55,374 bases of DNA from a virus. Of this stretch, positions 1 through 8,542 are shown piece by piece; position 1 is the stretch's first letter, and each line of letters begins with the position of its first letter. The position numbers were made by a program, and so were the translations under genes. Below the pieces are notes generated by a model. The model saw only the letters and a list, made by a program, of their open reading frames with translations. It had not been told where the DNA came from and searched no databases. The DNA lies in IMG/VR virus record IMGVR_UViG_3300028800_000112, positions 1 to 55,374 of that record; one strand, written 5' to 3'.

Positions 1-81
1 CTTCGACCCTGGGTACGGTCCATCGAAAACATCAGGACCGTACCTGCCGAGACCGTAGATATCGTTGTCGTAAATTCCCAC
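1..81 (-). CDS. partial hypothetical protein, 5' end only
   Basis: An open frame runs off the left edge of the window. A GTG directly follows the TAA of the upstream gene, with AGGA about 10 nt before it. The 27 visible codons begin VGIYDNDIYGLGRYG and are rich in Gly, Tyr and Asp. Position and tight coupling place it in the baseplate and tail-fibre operon. Too little is visible to name it. Confidence 0.5.
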   Translation of the reverse strand, partial: MGIYDNDIYGLGRYGPDVFDGPYPGSK

Positions 82-762
82 TTACAAGTTCCTAAGGAAG
101 TAGGCTTCGAAGGTAGAAGTGAAGCACTGTAGGTGCTGGGTATCCGTCGCATTGCCGAGGAACAGCCTTACTAGGTCGCCCGCGATCATGTGCTCGAAGT
201 GAATCGTATCGGTATACCCGCGTTCGCCGTTGTATGTCTGCCCGTACCTGTTGTTGCCCTGCGGGAACTGGTCGAAGTCGAACACGCACTGCCTTCTGAG
301 TTCGCCGTTGACGTGGCACTGATTGCGGCACCACCCGGAAGGACGGTACTCCCATTCCTGGTGCTGGATGACGAGGTAAAGTCCCGTCGCCCTGACGGTC
401 ATGCACGTGCCGTCGAAGTAGTTATGAGTATCCCTCTTAACATGAAAAGGAGGGTGACTGACAAGGAAGTCAGGACCGTTCTGGTTGGTGCTCTGCTGCC
501 ACTCAATTGAGAAGTTGTCAAGTTCAAGGCTGATGTACGGGTTGTTCAGCCCGAGACCCCATGCGCTGATCTTCGCCGCTTCATTAGCGTACTGGATAGG
601 AGGACCGAACGGAGGGGAGTACTCCACCTGCGGGTTGATGCCGATTGCCTGCTCGATCGCGACCACTTCAGCCGCGATGCTGTTAGGGTCGGCAGCCCAG
701 ATGATCTCCCCGTTTATCCTGTCAGTCCATGACACGATCGACTTCGGGTACACGCTTTGCAT
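82..762 (-). CDS. unknown tail-tip or baseplate-associated protein (226 aa)
   Basis: I do not recognise a family. The protein has no signal peptide or membrane segment and is rich in aromatic residues (several Trp and Tyr, for example QHQEWEYRPSGW). Its second half looks like an all-beta domain with two Cys close together (WCRNQCHVNGELRRQC). Its ATG overlaps the stop of the J-like baseplate gene as TAATG, so it is translationally coupled to it. In contractile phages the gene after the J-like protein is commonly another baseplate or fibre-attachment protein, which is an inference from position only. Confidence 0.75.
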   Translation of the reverse strand: MQSVYPKSIVSWTDRINGEIIWAADPNSIAAEVVAIEQAIGINPQVEYSPPFGPPIQYANEAAKISAWGLGLNNPYISLELDNFSIEWQQSTNQNGPDFLVSHPPFHVKRDTHNYFDGTCMTVRATGLYLVIQHQEWEYRPSGWCRNQCHVNGELRRQCVFDFDQFPQGNNRYGQTYNGERGYTDTIHFEHMIAGDLVRLFLGNATDTQHLQCFTSTFEAYFLRNL

Positions 763-2285
763 TACACACCACCGGAAACGCTAATAAAGAAATTGCCTGG
801 GACTGCTATCTCAAATCCACGGAGGACGATCGGGCTGGTATCCGACTGCGGTGCGTCTTCCCTTGTTATCAATGGTATGACACAGTAAGCTACTCCCGTG
901 ATGGCGAGTACTGTCGCGTAAATCGTGCCGACGTTAATCGTCTGACCGAAGCTCGTATTAGGCGAACTCAGCAGTGAAGCCAGTGCAGCCTGCACTTTCG
1001 CGAGCACGCCCGACTGACTGAACCCGTTCTGGACGACGAGGCTTGCCTGGTTACCGTTAGTTCCTATGTCGATCGGGACGAGAGTCGGCTGAGCCGTCGT
1101 CACCGTGACTCCAGCTAGCGTCTTACCCTGGAAGAACGCTTCCGCGTTGCTCTGGATTCCAGTTGAAGCTGGCTGGTTATTAGCACCCATGAGGTACAAG
1201 GTGACCGAGGTAGAATGAGCCGCCACTGCCGTAGCCGCCGTGACGCCCGGTATGTTCTGAGCCATGGCAATGAAGTCACTAAGACTGACCGCCCTCTGAG
1301 CGGTAGCAAAAAAAGCAGGTGCGTTCGCCCTGATCTGGTCGTTTGTCTCCGGATCGGTTCCGCCCGTCATCGCGGAGCTTACATAGGCAGTCCCGCTCAT
1401 CGCCAGCTTGGTCGATACCCCCGAGATAGGGTTTAGGAAAACACCAACCACACCCGACTGGGTGTTGCCAGCAGTACCCACTCCCAGCCGGTATCCCGCC
1501 ACGACCGTGTACCCGCTCGTCGGTACTGCCCCGTTGACGCCATCTCCGAATTGCACCCATGTAAGACCTGCCTGGTCTAGGAACGTCGTGAAAACCTGGT
1601 CGGATGGTCCGAAGTCACCGAGGAACTGAACGTAACTCCAGTCGGTGATGCTCGTCAGGCTCTCGATGTCAATCGTGATCGTACCGTCGATGACACCAGT
1701 CTGGGGGATGCCGAATACCTGAGCCGCAGTTCCGTCACTCGTACCGAGCGTGACATTCGAATATGTAATGCCCTGAGTTACGTTGAGCGTCAACTGCCCG
1801 CCCGCCGCTGGTACCTCGTACGTAGTCTGACCCGGATCTACCTCGTATACGACCTGGGCGTCAACAACGGAGACGTAGCCACCCGTCAACTGGGTTCCCG
1901 GTGGAACCGCTGTCTGCGGTGCGGTAGCCGCCGTCTGGAAGGTTACCGTTCCTGTAGCCGGGTTCCCGTTACTCACGGTGTATCCGAGAAGCTGGGCGAT
2001 ATTGAGGAGCGACTGGCGCTGGGTAGCGGTAGGAAGGTATGCTTCCTGCGAGATCCTGTCTCCGTAATAGCTGAGGATGTCTCCCATGTAAGCGGTCGCC
2101 TCAAGGATGGCGAGACCGATGTCTCCCTCGCTGGAGCCGAAGTTCCACTCGGGCATAGCCTGGGCTGCATACGTCTGGAATGCCAGCATGAAGCCGAGGA
2201 AGTCCTTCGACGTGTAGTCGATGGCTGAAGGAACGGTCAGCGCCGTGGTGATAGCTGGTACAGCCAGCGGATTCGGTGTCGTCAT
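762..2285 (-). CDS. baseplate J-like wedge protein
   Basis: A 507-aa protein of the gpJ/T4 gp6-type baseplate family. The N-terminus has the typical opening (DYTSKDF, residues ~24-30), then GDIGLAILEATAYMGDILSYYGDRISQEAYLP-type text (residues ~54-86, helix where the wedge protein packs), followed by repeated beta segments. These proteins form the wedge ring that closes the baseplate around the hub and triggers sheath contraction. It follows the gp25-like gene with only a 30-aa gene between, the usual gp25-J order. The ATG overlaps the preceding stop (TAATG). Confidence 0.9.
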   Translation of the reverse strand: MTTPNPLAVPAITTALTVPSAIDYTSKDFLGFMLAFQTYAAQAMPEWNFGSSEGDIGLAILEATAYMGDILSYYGDRISQEAYLPTATQRQSLLNIAQLLGYTVSNGNPATGTVTFQTAATAPQTAVPPGTQLTGGYVSVVDAQVVYEVDPGQTTYEVPAAGGQLTLNVTQGITYSNVTLGTSDGTAAQVFGIPQTGVIDGTITIDIESLTSITDWSYVQFLGDFGPSDQVFTTFLDQAGLTWVQFGDGVNGAVPTSGYTVVAGYRLGVGTAGNTQSGVVGVFLNPISGVSTKLAMSGTAYVSSAMTGGTDPETNDQIRANAPAFFATAQRAVSLSDFIAMAQNIPGVTAATAVAAHSTSVTLYLMGANNQPASTGIQSNAEAFFQGKTLAGVTVTTAQPTLVPIDIGTNGNQASLVVQNGFSQSGVLAKVQAALASLLSSPNTSFGQTINVGTIYATVLAITGVAYCVIPLITREDAPQSDTSPIVLRGFEIAVPGNFFISVSGGV

Positions 2286-2377
2286 TATCTGCTTCCGTGT
2301 GCTTCACAGTCCGGGTCGGGTATCGTATACGGCTTACCGTCTTCATCGTATCCGGTAAGGCAAGAGCATGAAGCCAT
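2285..2377 (-). CDS. 30-aa cysteine-containing mini-protein in baseplate operon
   Basis: A short frame joined by overlaps on both sides: its ATG shares a base with the TGA of the gp25-like gene (TGATG) and its TAA shares a base with the ATG of the J-like gene (TAATG). The product starts MASCSCLTGYDEDGKPY and carries C-x-C near the start and a later Cys and His (DPDCEAHGSR), a possible metal-binding pattern. The perfect coupling on both sides argues that it is translated. Function unknown; a small structural or assembly factor is possible. Confidence 0.7.
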   Translation of the reverse strand: MASCSCLTGYDEDGKPYTIPDPDCEAHGSR

Positions 2378-2787
2378 CAGTTATTCACCACGGTCCCGCC
2401 TTGTGTTATCGTCACGGTCTTGTACTGCGTGCCCTGCAATGTTGATACCTTGTTGCTGCCCGCCATGTACACAACGTCAACGGCGGCGATTCCCAGCATC
2501 TCGTCAGTCGATGCTGCCGGGCTCACGCTCGTCAGCGTGATGTTTGGCTCCCACTTGCTGAACGCCTTAGTAACGTCATTCTGCATTACCTGGATGAGCA
2601 CCGGGTCATTGTTTCCGAAGATAAGCCCGGACAAGTTCAGCCCGTATCCGGGCAACATGACACGTTCTCCCTGGATCGTTGATATCAGCGCGTTTACATG
2701 CTGCTGCACCTGAAGGTCAGGATCAGACACGTTGGCTATTCCGCCTGACTGGTTAACCGTGAAAGGCTGGGCGATTTCGAGGCTCAT
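2377..2787 (-). CDS. gp25/gpW-like baseplate wedge protein
   Basis: A 136-aa protein of the T4 gp25 / P2 gpW lysozyme-like fold family. The signature is visible at residues ~35-60: LISTIQGERVMLPGYGLNL followed by a Phe/Asn turn, then helix and strand to the C-terminus. These proteins sit in the inner baseplate and nucleate sheath assembly. The gene lies between the large fibre-like protein and the J-like protein, as in other contractile tails. Length is typical (about 100-140 aa). Confidence 0.88.
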   Translation of the reverse strand: MSLEIAQPFTVNQSGGIANVSDPDLQVQQHVNALISTIQGERVMLPGYGLNLSGLIFGNNDPVLIQVMQNDVTKAFSKWEPNITLTSVSPAASTDEMLGIAAVDVVYMAGSNKVSTLQGTQYKTVTITQGGTVVNN

Positions 2788-2802
2788 GTGTAAAGGATAC
2801 CG

Positions 2803-5184
2803 TTAGCTCAAAGGTAGGAAGATGTGGAAGAAGATTTCCTTGCTGGCGGTCGCGATACCCGTCACCTGGATGTCTCCCGCTGTATCAATGAAGATCCAGG
2901 GAGGCGTCGTGCCTCCCGAGTTATTCCATCCAGCGGGGTAATTCGCCGAGAAAGGCGGACGGTACCCGGTAGGTAGCTGGAAGCAGTTCGAGTTGCCCGT
3001 GACGCTATTGATGATGTCGCCCATGATCTCTACATGGTAGTCAGTCGTGTACCTGTAGAACAGCCCGCCCCTGCCACCACTGCCGGTCCAGCCGTTGATC
3101 AGCGTTGCCGTTGTCCATCCGGGCTGGCTGAACCCGTTGACCTTCTTCATCGTCGTCGTGATCGTGCCACCGAACTCGAAGATGATAGCCGCGTCGGTAC
3201 TGCTGTCGCCAGCCTGCCCGATAAGCTGGATTGCCGCGTCATCCTTTGAATTCGTCTTGCCAGAAGAGTGAATCATCCACGTCTGCTGGGTCGTAGTACC
3301 CGGATTAATCGTAAATCCGAATGTCTGTGGTACGAGCGTTACATTGGTTACGCCCGGAGGCAAGAAGGTGACGGTCGGGACGGAGCCGAACGTCGCATTG
3401 GTGCTCTGGAGGCTGATGACGGAGCCGTTTGTAGTTCCGGAGTAGATGTGGAAACCGGCGACATACGCGTTGCCGAACTGATCAGTGCCCGAATTCGGTG
3501 CCAGCGACATGATCAGGGGGTTAGGCGGGTACATCCTGTACGCCGTGACGATCTGCGTCGCCGTTGGCAGTGCAATTATCGTCGGCGGAATGGCGTTAAC
3601 CGGGTGCGCCGTTACCGTGCTGGTAGCAAGATGCAGTGCAACGCTGACATTGGACGCCACCACCAGAGGATAGGCAGTAACGTTTACCCTAGCCATCTGG
3701 ATGGTTAGCCCGCCGATGAACGGGCTGGGCGACTTCCTGTGCCTCGACTTGACCGCAGCAGTCTTACCGCGAGTTATCTTCGTCGGCGGGTAGAAAGGTG
3801 ACGCATTCGCGACGTACGGGCTTCCCTTTGAAAACCTGTGCCTAGTCTTAGCGGTAACAGGCTTGCCCCGGTTTGCCTTTACCGGAGGGCTGAATGGCGA
3901 AGGCGTAACCGGGACAATGACAACGGGGCTGCCCGAAGACTTCGTAGTCTTGCTCTTCGGTCCCTGAGCGTGCGCTCTTACTTCCCTCGTCGGTGGCGTG
4001 AATGGAGACGCAGGAGGGAATACAGGGATAACAGGAGACTTAAAAGTACGGCTTCTCTTAGCCAGTTCGTGCGCGTTCCTGTTGACACGTGGCGGCGTAA
4101 ATGGTGACGGAGGAGACGGAGCGACAAACGGAGAGCCAACGTTGAAGAATGAACGGCTCTTCCTTATGTCCTGCCTTGTGTTCCTGTTTACTACAGGCGG
4201 GGTAAACGGTGAAGATGTCGGACCCGCTAGTATGACCGGGCTGCCCGGAGAAGAAGAAGTACGGCTCTTCTTGTCTAGCTGATGAGCGTTCCTGTTCACA
4301 TTCGGCGGTGAGAAAGGAGACGCCCCCGGATTGACAGGGCTTCCCGGTGACCAAACGAACCGGCTCTTCTTAATTAGCCCGTGCCTGCTCGCCTCTTCAG
4401 TTACCGGAAGCGTAAACGGAGACGGAAGGACAGCAGGAGCCGATCCCTTTGAACTGCTTACCCTGGTTGTCGTCCTTTTCGCAGCCGGGTGCTTCCGGAC
4501 CGGGGGAGCCGGGGTAAAAGGAGAAGGGGTGGCGCTAACTGTTCCTTTAACCGTGACGATGCAGCCAGCGGAGGCGGCACTTCCCGCTGCGGTCTGGTTG
4601 TAGGTGAAGCTGGCACTGCCGGACGTGACGATCTGGTAACCGCACAGCGAGAAATCGTCGGTGAACTGGAGTTCGGTCCATGGTGCCCCGACCGTGGTCA
4701 TCGACTGCCCGAAGATGACCAGGCTCGCGAGGACGAACTCGGGAACGGCGGTGATGGAGCCGCTAGCTCCGGACGTGACCGCCGTTCCTGTCGTCGCGGG
4801 CGTCGCGTTCGACTTGTCAAGCGTCGGGCTCGCGCCCAGTCCCGCGACCTCGATCGCTATAAGACCAACAGCCCCGGCGGTGGGCGACGACCCGATGCCG
4901 TTGTTCATCGTGACGGCGACCGTCTTAGCGCTGCTCGCGACGTTCGGCAGCATCCAGATGGCGGTGTAAACCGGGCTTGAGCTGCCGCTGTTAATGTCCT
5001 TGAGCAGCGTGGCGCCCGTAACGGACCCGCCGTTGTACAACGGGTTCGTCGCGCTCATCGTCGCGGTCACGACGTTGTAGTCGGTAGCTATCAGGAAGAC
5101 AGTGTTACCGATGGTGACATTACTCGCGAAGGAGCCGGACCATGCATCCGCAATTTTGGCGGTCTGGACGACGGAGATCGTCAT
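2803..5184 (-). CDS. large tail-fibre or appendage protein with SPF-x-PP repeats (793 aa)
   Basis: Three parts can be seen. Residues ~1-210 are a beta-rich domain like secreted or surface proteins (many Thr, Ser, Ala). Residues ~215-505 are a basic, proline-rich repeat region in which SPF[TSY]-x-P recurs about nine times, each followed by NRNAH-type and KSR-type basic text and then GSP. Residues ~510-793 are another beta-rich segment ending in a sandwich-like domain, typical of fibre tips. It lies just upstream of gp25 in a tail operon. A role as host-contacting appendage is inferred. The repeat linker is unlike ordinary collagen-like or coiled-coil fibre shafts. Confidence 0.75.
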   Translation of the reverse strand: MTISVVQTAKIADAWSGSFASNVTIGNTVFLIATDYNVVTATMSATNPLYNGGSVTGATLLKDINSGSSSPVYTAIWMLPNVASSAKTVAVTMNNGIGSSPTAGAVGLIAIEVAGLGASPTLDKSNATPATTGTAVTSGASGSITAVPEFVLASLVIFGQSMTTVGAPWTELQFTDDFSLCGYQIVTSGSASFTYNQTAAGSAASAGCIVTVKGTVSATPSPFTPAPPVRKHPAAKRTTTRVSSSKGSAPAVLPSPFTLPVTEEASRHGLIKKSRFVWSPGSPVNPGASPFSPPNVNRNAHQLDKKSRTSSSPGSPVILAGPTSSPFTPPVVNRNTRQDIRKSRSFFNVGSPFVAPSPPSPFTPPRVNRNAHELAKRSRTFKSPVIPVFPPASPFTPPTREVRAHAQGPKSKTTKSSGSPVVIVPVTPSPFSPPVKANRGKPVTAKTRHRFSKGSPYVANASPFYPPTKITRGKTAAVKSRHRKSPSPFIGGLTIQMARVNVTAYPLVVASNVSVALHLATSTVTAHPVNAIPPTIIALPTATQIVTAYRMYPPNPLIMSLAPNSGTDQFGNAYVAGFHIYSGTTNGSVISLQSTNATFGSVPTVTFLPPGVTNVTLVPQTFGFTINPGTTTQQTWMIHSSGKTNSKDDAAIQLIGQAGDSSTDAAIIFEFGGTITTTMKKVNGFSQPGWTTATLINGWTGSGGRGGLFYRYTTDYHVEIMGDIINSVTGNSNCFQLPTGYRPPFSANYPAGWNNSGGTTPPWIFIDTAGDIQVTGIATASKEIFFHIFLPLS

Positions 5185-5235
5185 AATTCACCGCCTTCGG
5201 GTTCTCCTTATGGTCGTACAGCGGCGATAAACGAC

Positions 5236-5754
5236 TTACTCAGCGAACCAAGCCATGACACGGACGAGCCAGTTGGAACCAGCGCCAGGACCGGCAGGAA
5301 CGGTGACGTAGAACGCGGTCGTCTTGTTAGCGTTGCTGCTACCGGAAGCACCGAGGTTGATCTCTCGCCCGGTGTTCTCCCATGCGTCAGTTACGAATGC
5401 GCCGCCCGCGAACGGGATCGGGGCACCCCAAAGCTCTGTGCTCTGAGTCAGACCAGTAATGGCGGTTGTACCAGAGCTAACTACTGTGTTAGCAGCCAGG
5501 AGAGACGGGCTAAGGGGAGCTGGTGTGACTGCCGCGCCGCCCGCCTTAGTGCCTGTCGTCACGTTGAAGCTGAAGTAAAGGTCAGAGTTTGACACTGCGG
5601 TCGGGGCAGAACCGGAAACTTCAGCACTGACACGGATCGCAATGATGTTCGCGTCGTTCGTCGTGGTCGGCGCAAAGTAAAGAAGGGGAGCTGACAGACC
5701 AGTTGAGCTGAATGCGATCAGACCTGAGTCAGCAACATACGGACGGTACATCAT
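5236..5754 (-). CDS. hypothetical virion protein, beta-rich (172 aa)
   Basis: Starts MMYRPYVADSG and is rich in Ser, Thr, Ala and Gly with short hydrophobic strands and no membrane segment. The C-terminus ends WLVRVMAWFAE. The gene lies between the fibre-like gene and another small virion-like gene, with an AGGAG-type site before the ATG. Composition and place suggest a minor tail or decoration component; no family is recognised. Confidence 0.7.
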   Translation of the reverse strand: MMYRPYVADSGLIAFSSTGLSAPLLYFAPTTTNDANIIAIRVSAEVSGSAPTAVSNSDLYFSFNVTTGTKAGGAAVTPAPLSPSLLAANTVVSSGTTAITGLTQSTELWGAPIPFAGGAFVTDAWENTGREINLGASGSSNANKTTAFYVTVPAGPGAGSNWLVRVMAWFAE

Positions 5755-5799
5755 ATTACGTTTCTCCTGTTGGTAGGAAGCTTCTTGTTCATTATAGGG

Positions 5800-6273
5800 C
5801 TAAGCCGCAGCAACCCAAGATATCAGCCCGGATGCGTTGACTGTAAGCGTGAACTGCGTGCCCGCGACCGTTTGAGGACCACCGAAGTCAAAGATGGCTA
5901 GCAATGGTCGGGTCGCGTCTGTAGATGACGACGCGGTTTCGTCATGAATCCACGCGTAGCTGGCACTGAAGGTAGCCGATGGCCAATTGGGATTGCTTGA
6001 GTTGAGTGTCGTAGTCAAACCGGACACGTTGAGGGTAACGGCTGACAAGTTCTGGCGGGCATAGCCTGTTGACGACGTTGACACTTCAGTAAGGGCAGAT
6101 CCTCCGTTGGCGAGCAAGTCGGATACGTACTCATAACCTTCTGACGTGGTTCTCGTCGCGAGTGTTCCGGAGGCGATAAGGCCAACGACTAGCGTGTCTG
6201 TCGCGAGGTTAATCAGCTTACGCCCGAGGTGATTCTGCTCGAACTTCGGCTGGAAATAAGCTGCCGCTACCAT
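5800..6273 (-). CDS. hypothetical tail protein (157 aa)
   Basis: A soluble protein starting MVAAAYFQPKFEQNHLGRKLINLATDTLVVGLIASG. Small 'KFEQNHLG..INL.TDTL.V.L' proteins of this type occur in the tail-tip region of many actinophages, but I cannot assign a function. It is nine bases after the spike-like gene and in the same operon. Beta-rich C-terminal half. Confidence 0.72.
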   Translation of the reverse strand: MVAAAYFQPKFEQNHLGRKLINLATDTLVVGLIASGTLATRTTSEGYEYVSDLLANGGSALTEVSTSSTGYARQNLSAVTLNVSGLTTTLNSSNPNWPSATFSASYAWIHDETASSSTDATRPLLAIFDFGGPQTVAGTQFTLTVNASGLISWVAAA

Positions 6274-6281
6274 TTATGCTC

Positions 6282-7088
6282 CTACACCGGGTTCGCGTAC
6301 CAGAAGGCACCGTTACTGTTAATGATGAAGTTAATGCCCTTGAAGACCGCCGAGTCGATCTCTGTACCGTTAATGATACCCGCGACAACGGTTCCAGCTT
6401 CAATGTTAGCAGCAGTGACAGCGCCCGCTGCTAGGTGCGGCGTGTCAATAGCGGAATTGGCGATGTTAGTTCCCGTGATAGCCGCATCCTGAACAGCATA
6501 TGTTGTAACGGCTGCGGTTGCTATCTGTCCTGTCGTGACAGCTCCATTGGCGAGCTGCTCCGTATTAATGGCGTTGTTCGATATCTGAGGGGTGTTGACC
6601 GTGCCCGGAGTGATCGTCCCTCCGTTGAGGCTGCCCTGCGTAACCCATGAGAACGTGCTCGTATTAGGGTCAAACGTCCACTGCTGAGGATTGCCGAATG
6701 CCGTAGTGCCGCCCGTTGTCACGGTGGGGAACCATATATCGCCTACGTTGGGGCTCTCCGGGGGTACAGGACTGTAAGTAGTCTTGGCAACGCCGACTGA
6801 AGATCCCGTGATCTTCTCGTTCCACACCCATACGGGATGCTGAACGTCACCACCAAGAAACATGACCTGAACGGGCTGGTTAAGCGTTGGCAATGTCGTA
6901 TAAGGACCAAGCGGCGGTGCCCAGTCGGTAACGGTCGTTCCGGATACCATCGGAACGTTCAACTGGAGAGCGCCCTGACCATTCGGGTCGGCATTGCTGA
7001 CGACAATAGCCGGGTAAACCCCGTTCCACTGGGGCACCTGACCTTCACCGGCACTGCCGAGGTAACGCGACCCGTTGTTAAGCGTCAT
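6282..7088 (-). CDS. baseplate spike / gpV-like protein with OB-fold N-terminus
   Basis: A 268-aa protein. Residues ~20-100 look like the OB-fold of baseplate spike proteins (gp5/gpV/VgrG type): YPAIVVSNADPNGQGALQLNVP then PPLGPYTTLPTLNQPVQVMFLGGDVQHPVW. Residues ~165-250 are a ladder of short repeats (for example NNAINTEQLANGAVTTGQI) like the beta-helical needle of spikes. It is immediately upstream of the hub-like gene in reverse order, the standard hub-spike pairing. It would form the membrane-piercing tip at the end of the tube. Confidence 0.78.
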   Translation of the reverse strand: MTLNNGSRYLGSAGEGQVPQWNGVYPAIVVSNADPNGQGALQLNVPMVSGTTVTDWAPPLGPYTTLPTLNQPVQVMFLGGDVQHPVWVWNEKITGSSVGVAKTTYSPVPPESPNVGDIWFPTVTTGGTTAFGNPQQWTFDPNTSTFSWVTQGSLNGGTITPGTVNTPQISNNAINTEQLANGAVTTGQIATAAVTTYAVQDAAITGTNIANSAIDTPHLAAGAVTAANIEAGTVVAGIINGTEIDSAVFKGINFIINSNGAFWYANPV

Positions 7089-8270
7089 TTAGGCTCCATT
7101 ACTAATGCCGTCACTTATGACCGCCTGGCTTGCCGATGTCCACGTGCTGCCCGATAGGGTCATGCCTACCTGCTCGGGACTGATCGTTACAACACCCTTA
7201 ATTGTAGGCTTCGGACCTTGCGTGTTCCTTATCATCTCGACCTGCGTGACGAACTTGTCGTTTGTCGTAGCGACGGAGCCGCTCGATACAAGCTGGTGCC
7301 TTGTCCTCGCGAGGCACCAGTATCCCTGGTTATTCTGCGGCAAAGCGTTTCCCTGTGCGTATATCAACTTGCCCGGATACAACGACTGGTCACCGAAAAG
7401 TTCAGCCGTGCCCCCGATCCAGAACTGACTCAGCCCGTCCCAAGCCGTCTGGATCTGCTGGACCTCGGCAAGGCTGGTGGCGACACGCGTTGTGTTGTAC
7501 ATCGTCGGAGCGGAGCCGCCCGTGCTGGCACTGACAATCTGACCGGAACCACTTGACGTGTCGATGCCGTACACGGTACGGTTGCTTATACTTGACCCTG
7601 GCAGGGAGTCACCCCGGACGACCCTGAAGTCTCTCATCGTGTCCTGCTTGATCAGCGACTTGTCCTGCACGAAGACTGACACTCCTTGTGACTGCGACCC
7701 GGTGAAGTACACCGCTGGGTCAACGAAGTACATCGTCCCGCCCGACACATAGAATCGGTACCCGTTCTTCTGGGCGAGGTAATTCATGAACTGGAAGTCA
7801 GTCATGCTCGCCTGGGTGATATTCGTCAATGCCTGGGTTGTTGCCGGGGTTGTCACGACGCAACGGAACTTGTACTTCAAAGCCATCTGCTTAGCTACGT
7901 CGGTCGGTGTCGTCAATCCCCAGTTCTTGTTCGACATCGCGTTCATCGGCTTTGAAGTGCCGAGTATCACGTAGTCATACTGGAGGTTGTGGTCGCCACT
8001 ATCGGCGTTACCGGCTAGTTCATTGTGCGCTACGTATCCGTACCATGTATTAAGGGGATTTGGTGACCTTCCCCATGATATCTTCACGGGAGCGTTGTCA
8101 GCCCACGGGGTAATGGTCGACATGGGGAACAAGCTGTTGTATTCGATTCGTACCTGGGCTATGTCATGCATTCCCCATTGCATGTCGATAGAGCAGTTGA
8201 GGATGATGTCCGTAACAGTTGTCCCGTTTACCTGGACATTCGTGGATACGGCACCTACGGGGAGAGCCAT
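7089..8270 (-). CDS. gpD-like baseplate hub protein
   Basis: A 393-aa protein matching the late-control protein D / T4 gp27-type hub: N-terminal strands with a WYGYVAHNE strand, then a domain with TDFQFMNYLAQKNGYRFYVSGGTMYFVDP (residues ~155-187), the text most typical of gpD hubs. The hub is the trimer that joins tail tube and spike. Its start overlaps the stop of the LysM-like gene by one base, and the spike gene follows directly. Confidence 0.85.
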   Translation of the reverse strand: MALPVGAVSTNVQVNGTTVTDIILNCSIDMQWGMHDIAQVRIEYNSLFPMSTITPWADNAPVKISWGRSPNPLNTWYGYVAHNELAGNADSGDHNLQYDYVILGTSKPMNAMSNKNWGLTTPTDVAKQMALKYKFRCVVTTPATTQALTNITQASMTDFQFMNYLAQKNGYRFYVSGGTMYFVDPAVYFTGSQSQGVSVFVQDKSLIKQDTMRDFRVVRGDSLPGSSISNRTVYGIDTSSGSGQIVSASTGGSAPTMYNTTRVATSLAEVQQIQTAWDGLSQFWIGGTAELFGDQSLYPGKLIYAQGNALPQNNQGYWCLARTRHQLVSSGSVATTNDKFVTQVEMIRNTQGPKPTIKGVVTISPEQVGMTLSGSTWTSASQAVISDGISNGA

Positions 8271-8542
8271 CAGGTCACCGGAATGCGTAGTAGTGTACCG
8301 ATGGGCAGGTTATCCCAGAAGAGGACTTCTGGATTGGCATTGGCGATGCGCCACCACTGGGTGGCGTCACCGAGGAATGCGAAAGCGATAAGGTCAATCC
8401 TGTCGGAGGCGGATACCTTGTACGTAGTGAATGAGAATGTCTTGGCGGACGGCTCGGGCAGGATAATTGTCTTCCTGTCCTTGCTGAACAAATTGACGAT
8501 TGCCAAAGTGTCACTCGCGTACCGGCTGTTGCTGACTATCAT
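8270..8542 (-). CDS. LysM-like tail protein (gpX type)
   Basis: A 90-aa protein whose C-terminal half reads RIDLIAFAFLGDATQWWRIANANPEVLFWDNLPIG in pieces that match the LysM fold of P2 gpX and other small hub-associated tail proteins (ASDRID, then WWRIANAN, then PIGTLLRIP). Located exactly between tape measure and hub, the expected position. It overlaps the tape-measure stop and the hub ATG. It likely helps attach the hub to the tube. Confidence 0.82.
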   Translation of the reverse strand: MIVSNSRYASDTLAIVNLFSKDRKTIILPEPSAKTFSFTTYKVSASDRIDLIAFAFLGDATQWWRIANANPEVLFWDNLPIGTLLRIPVT

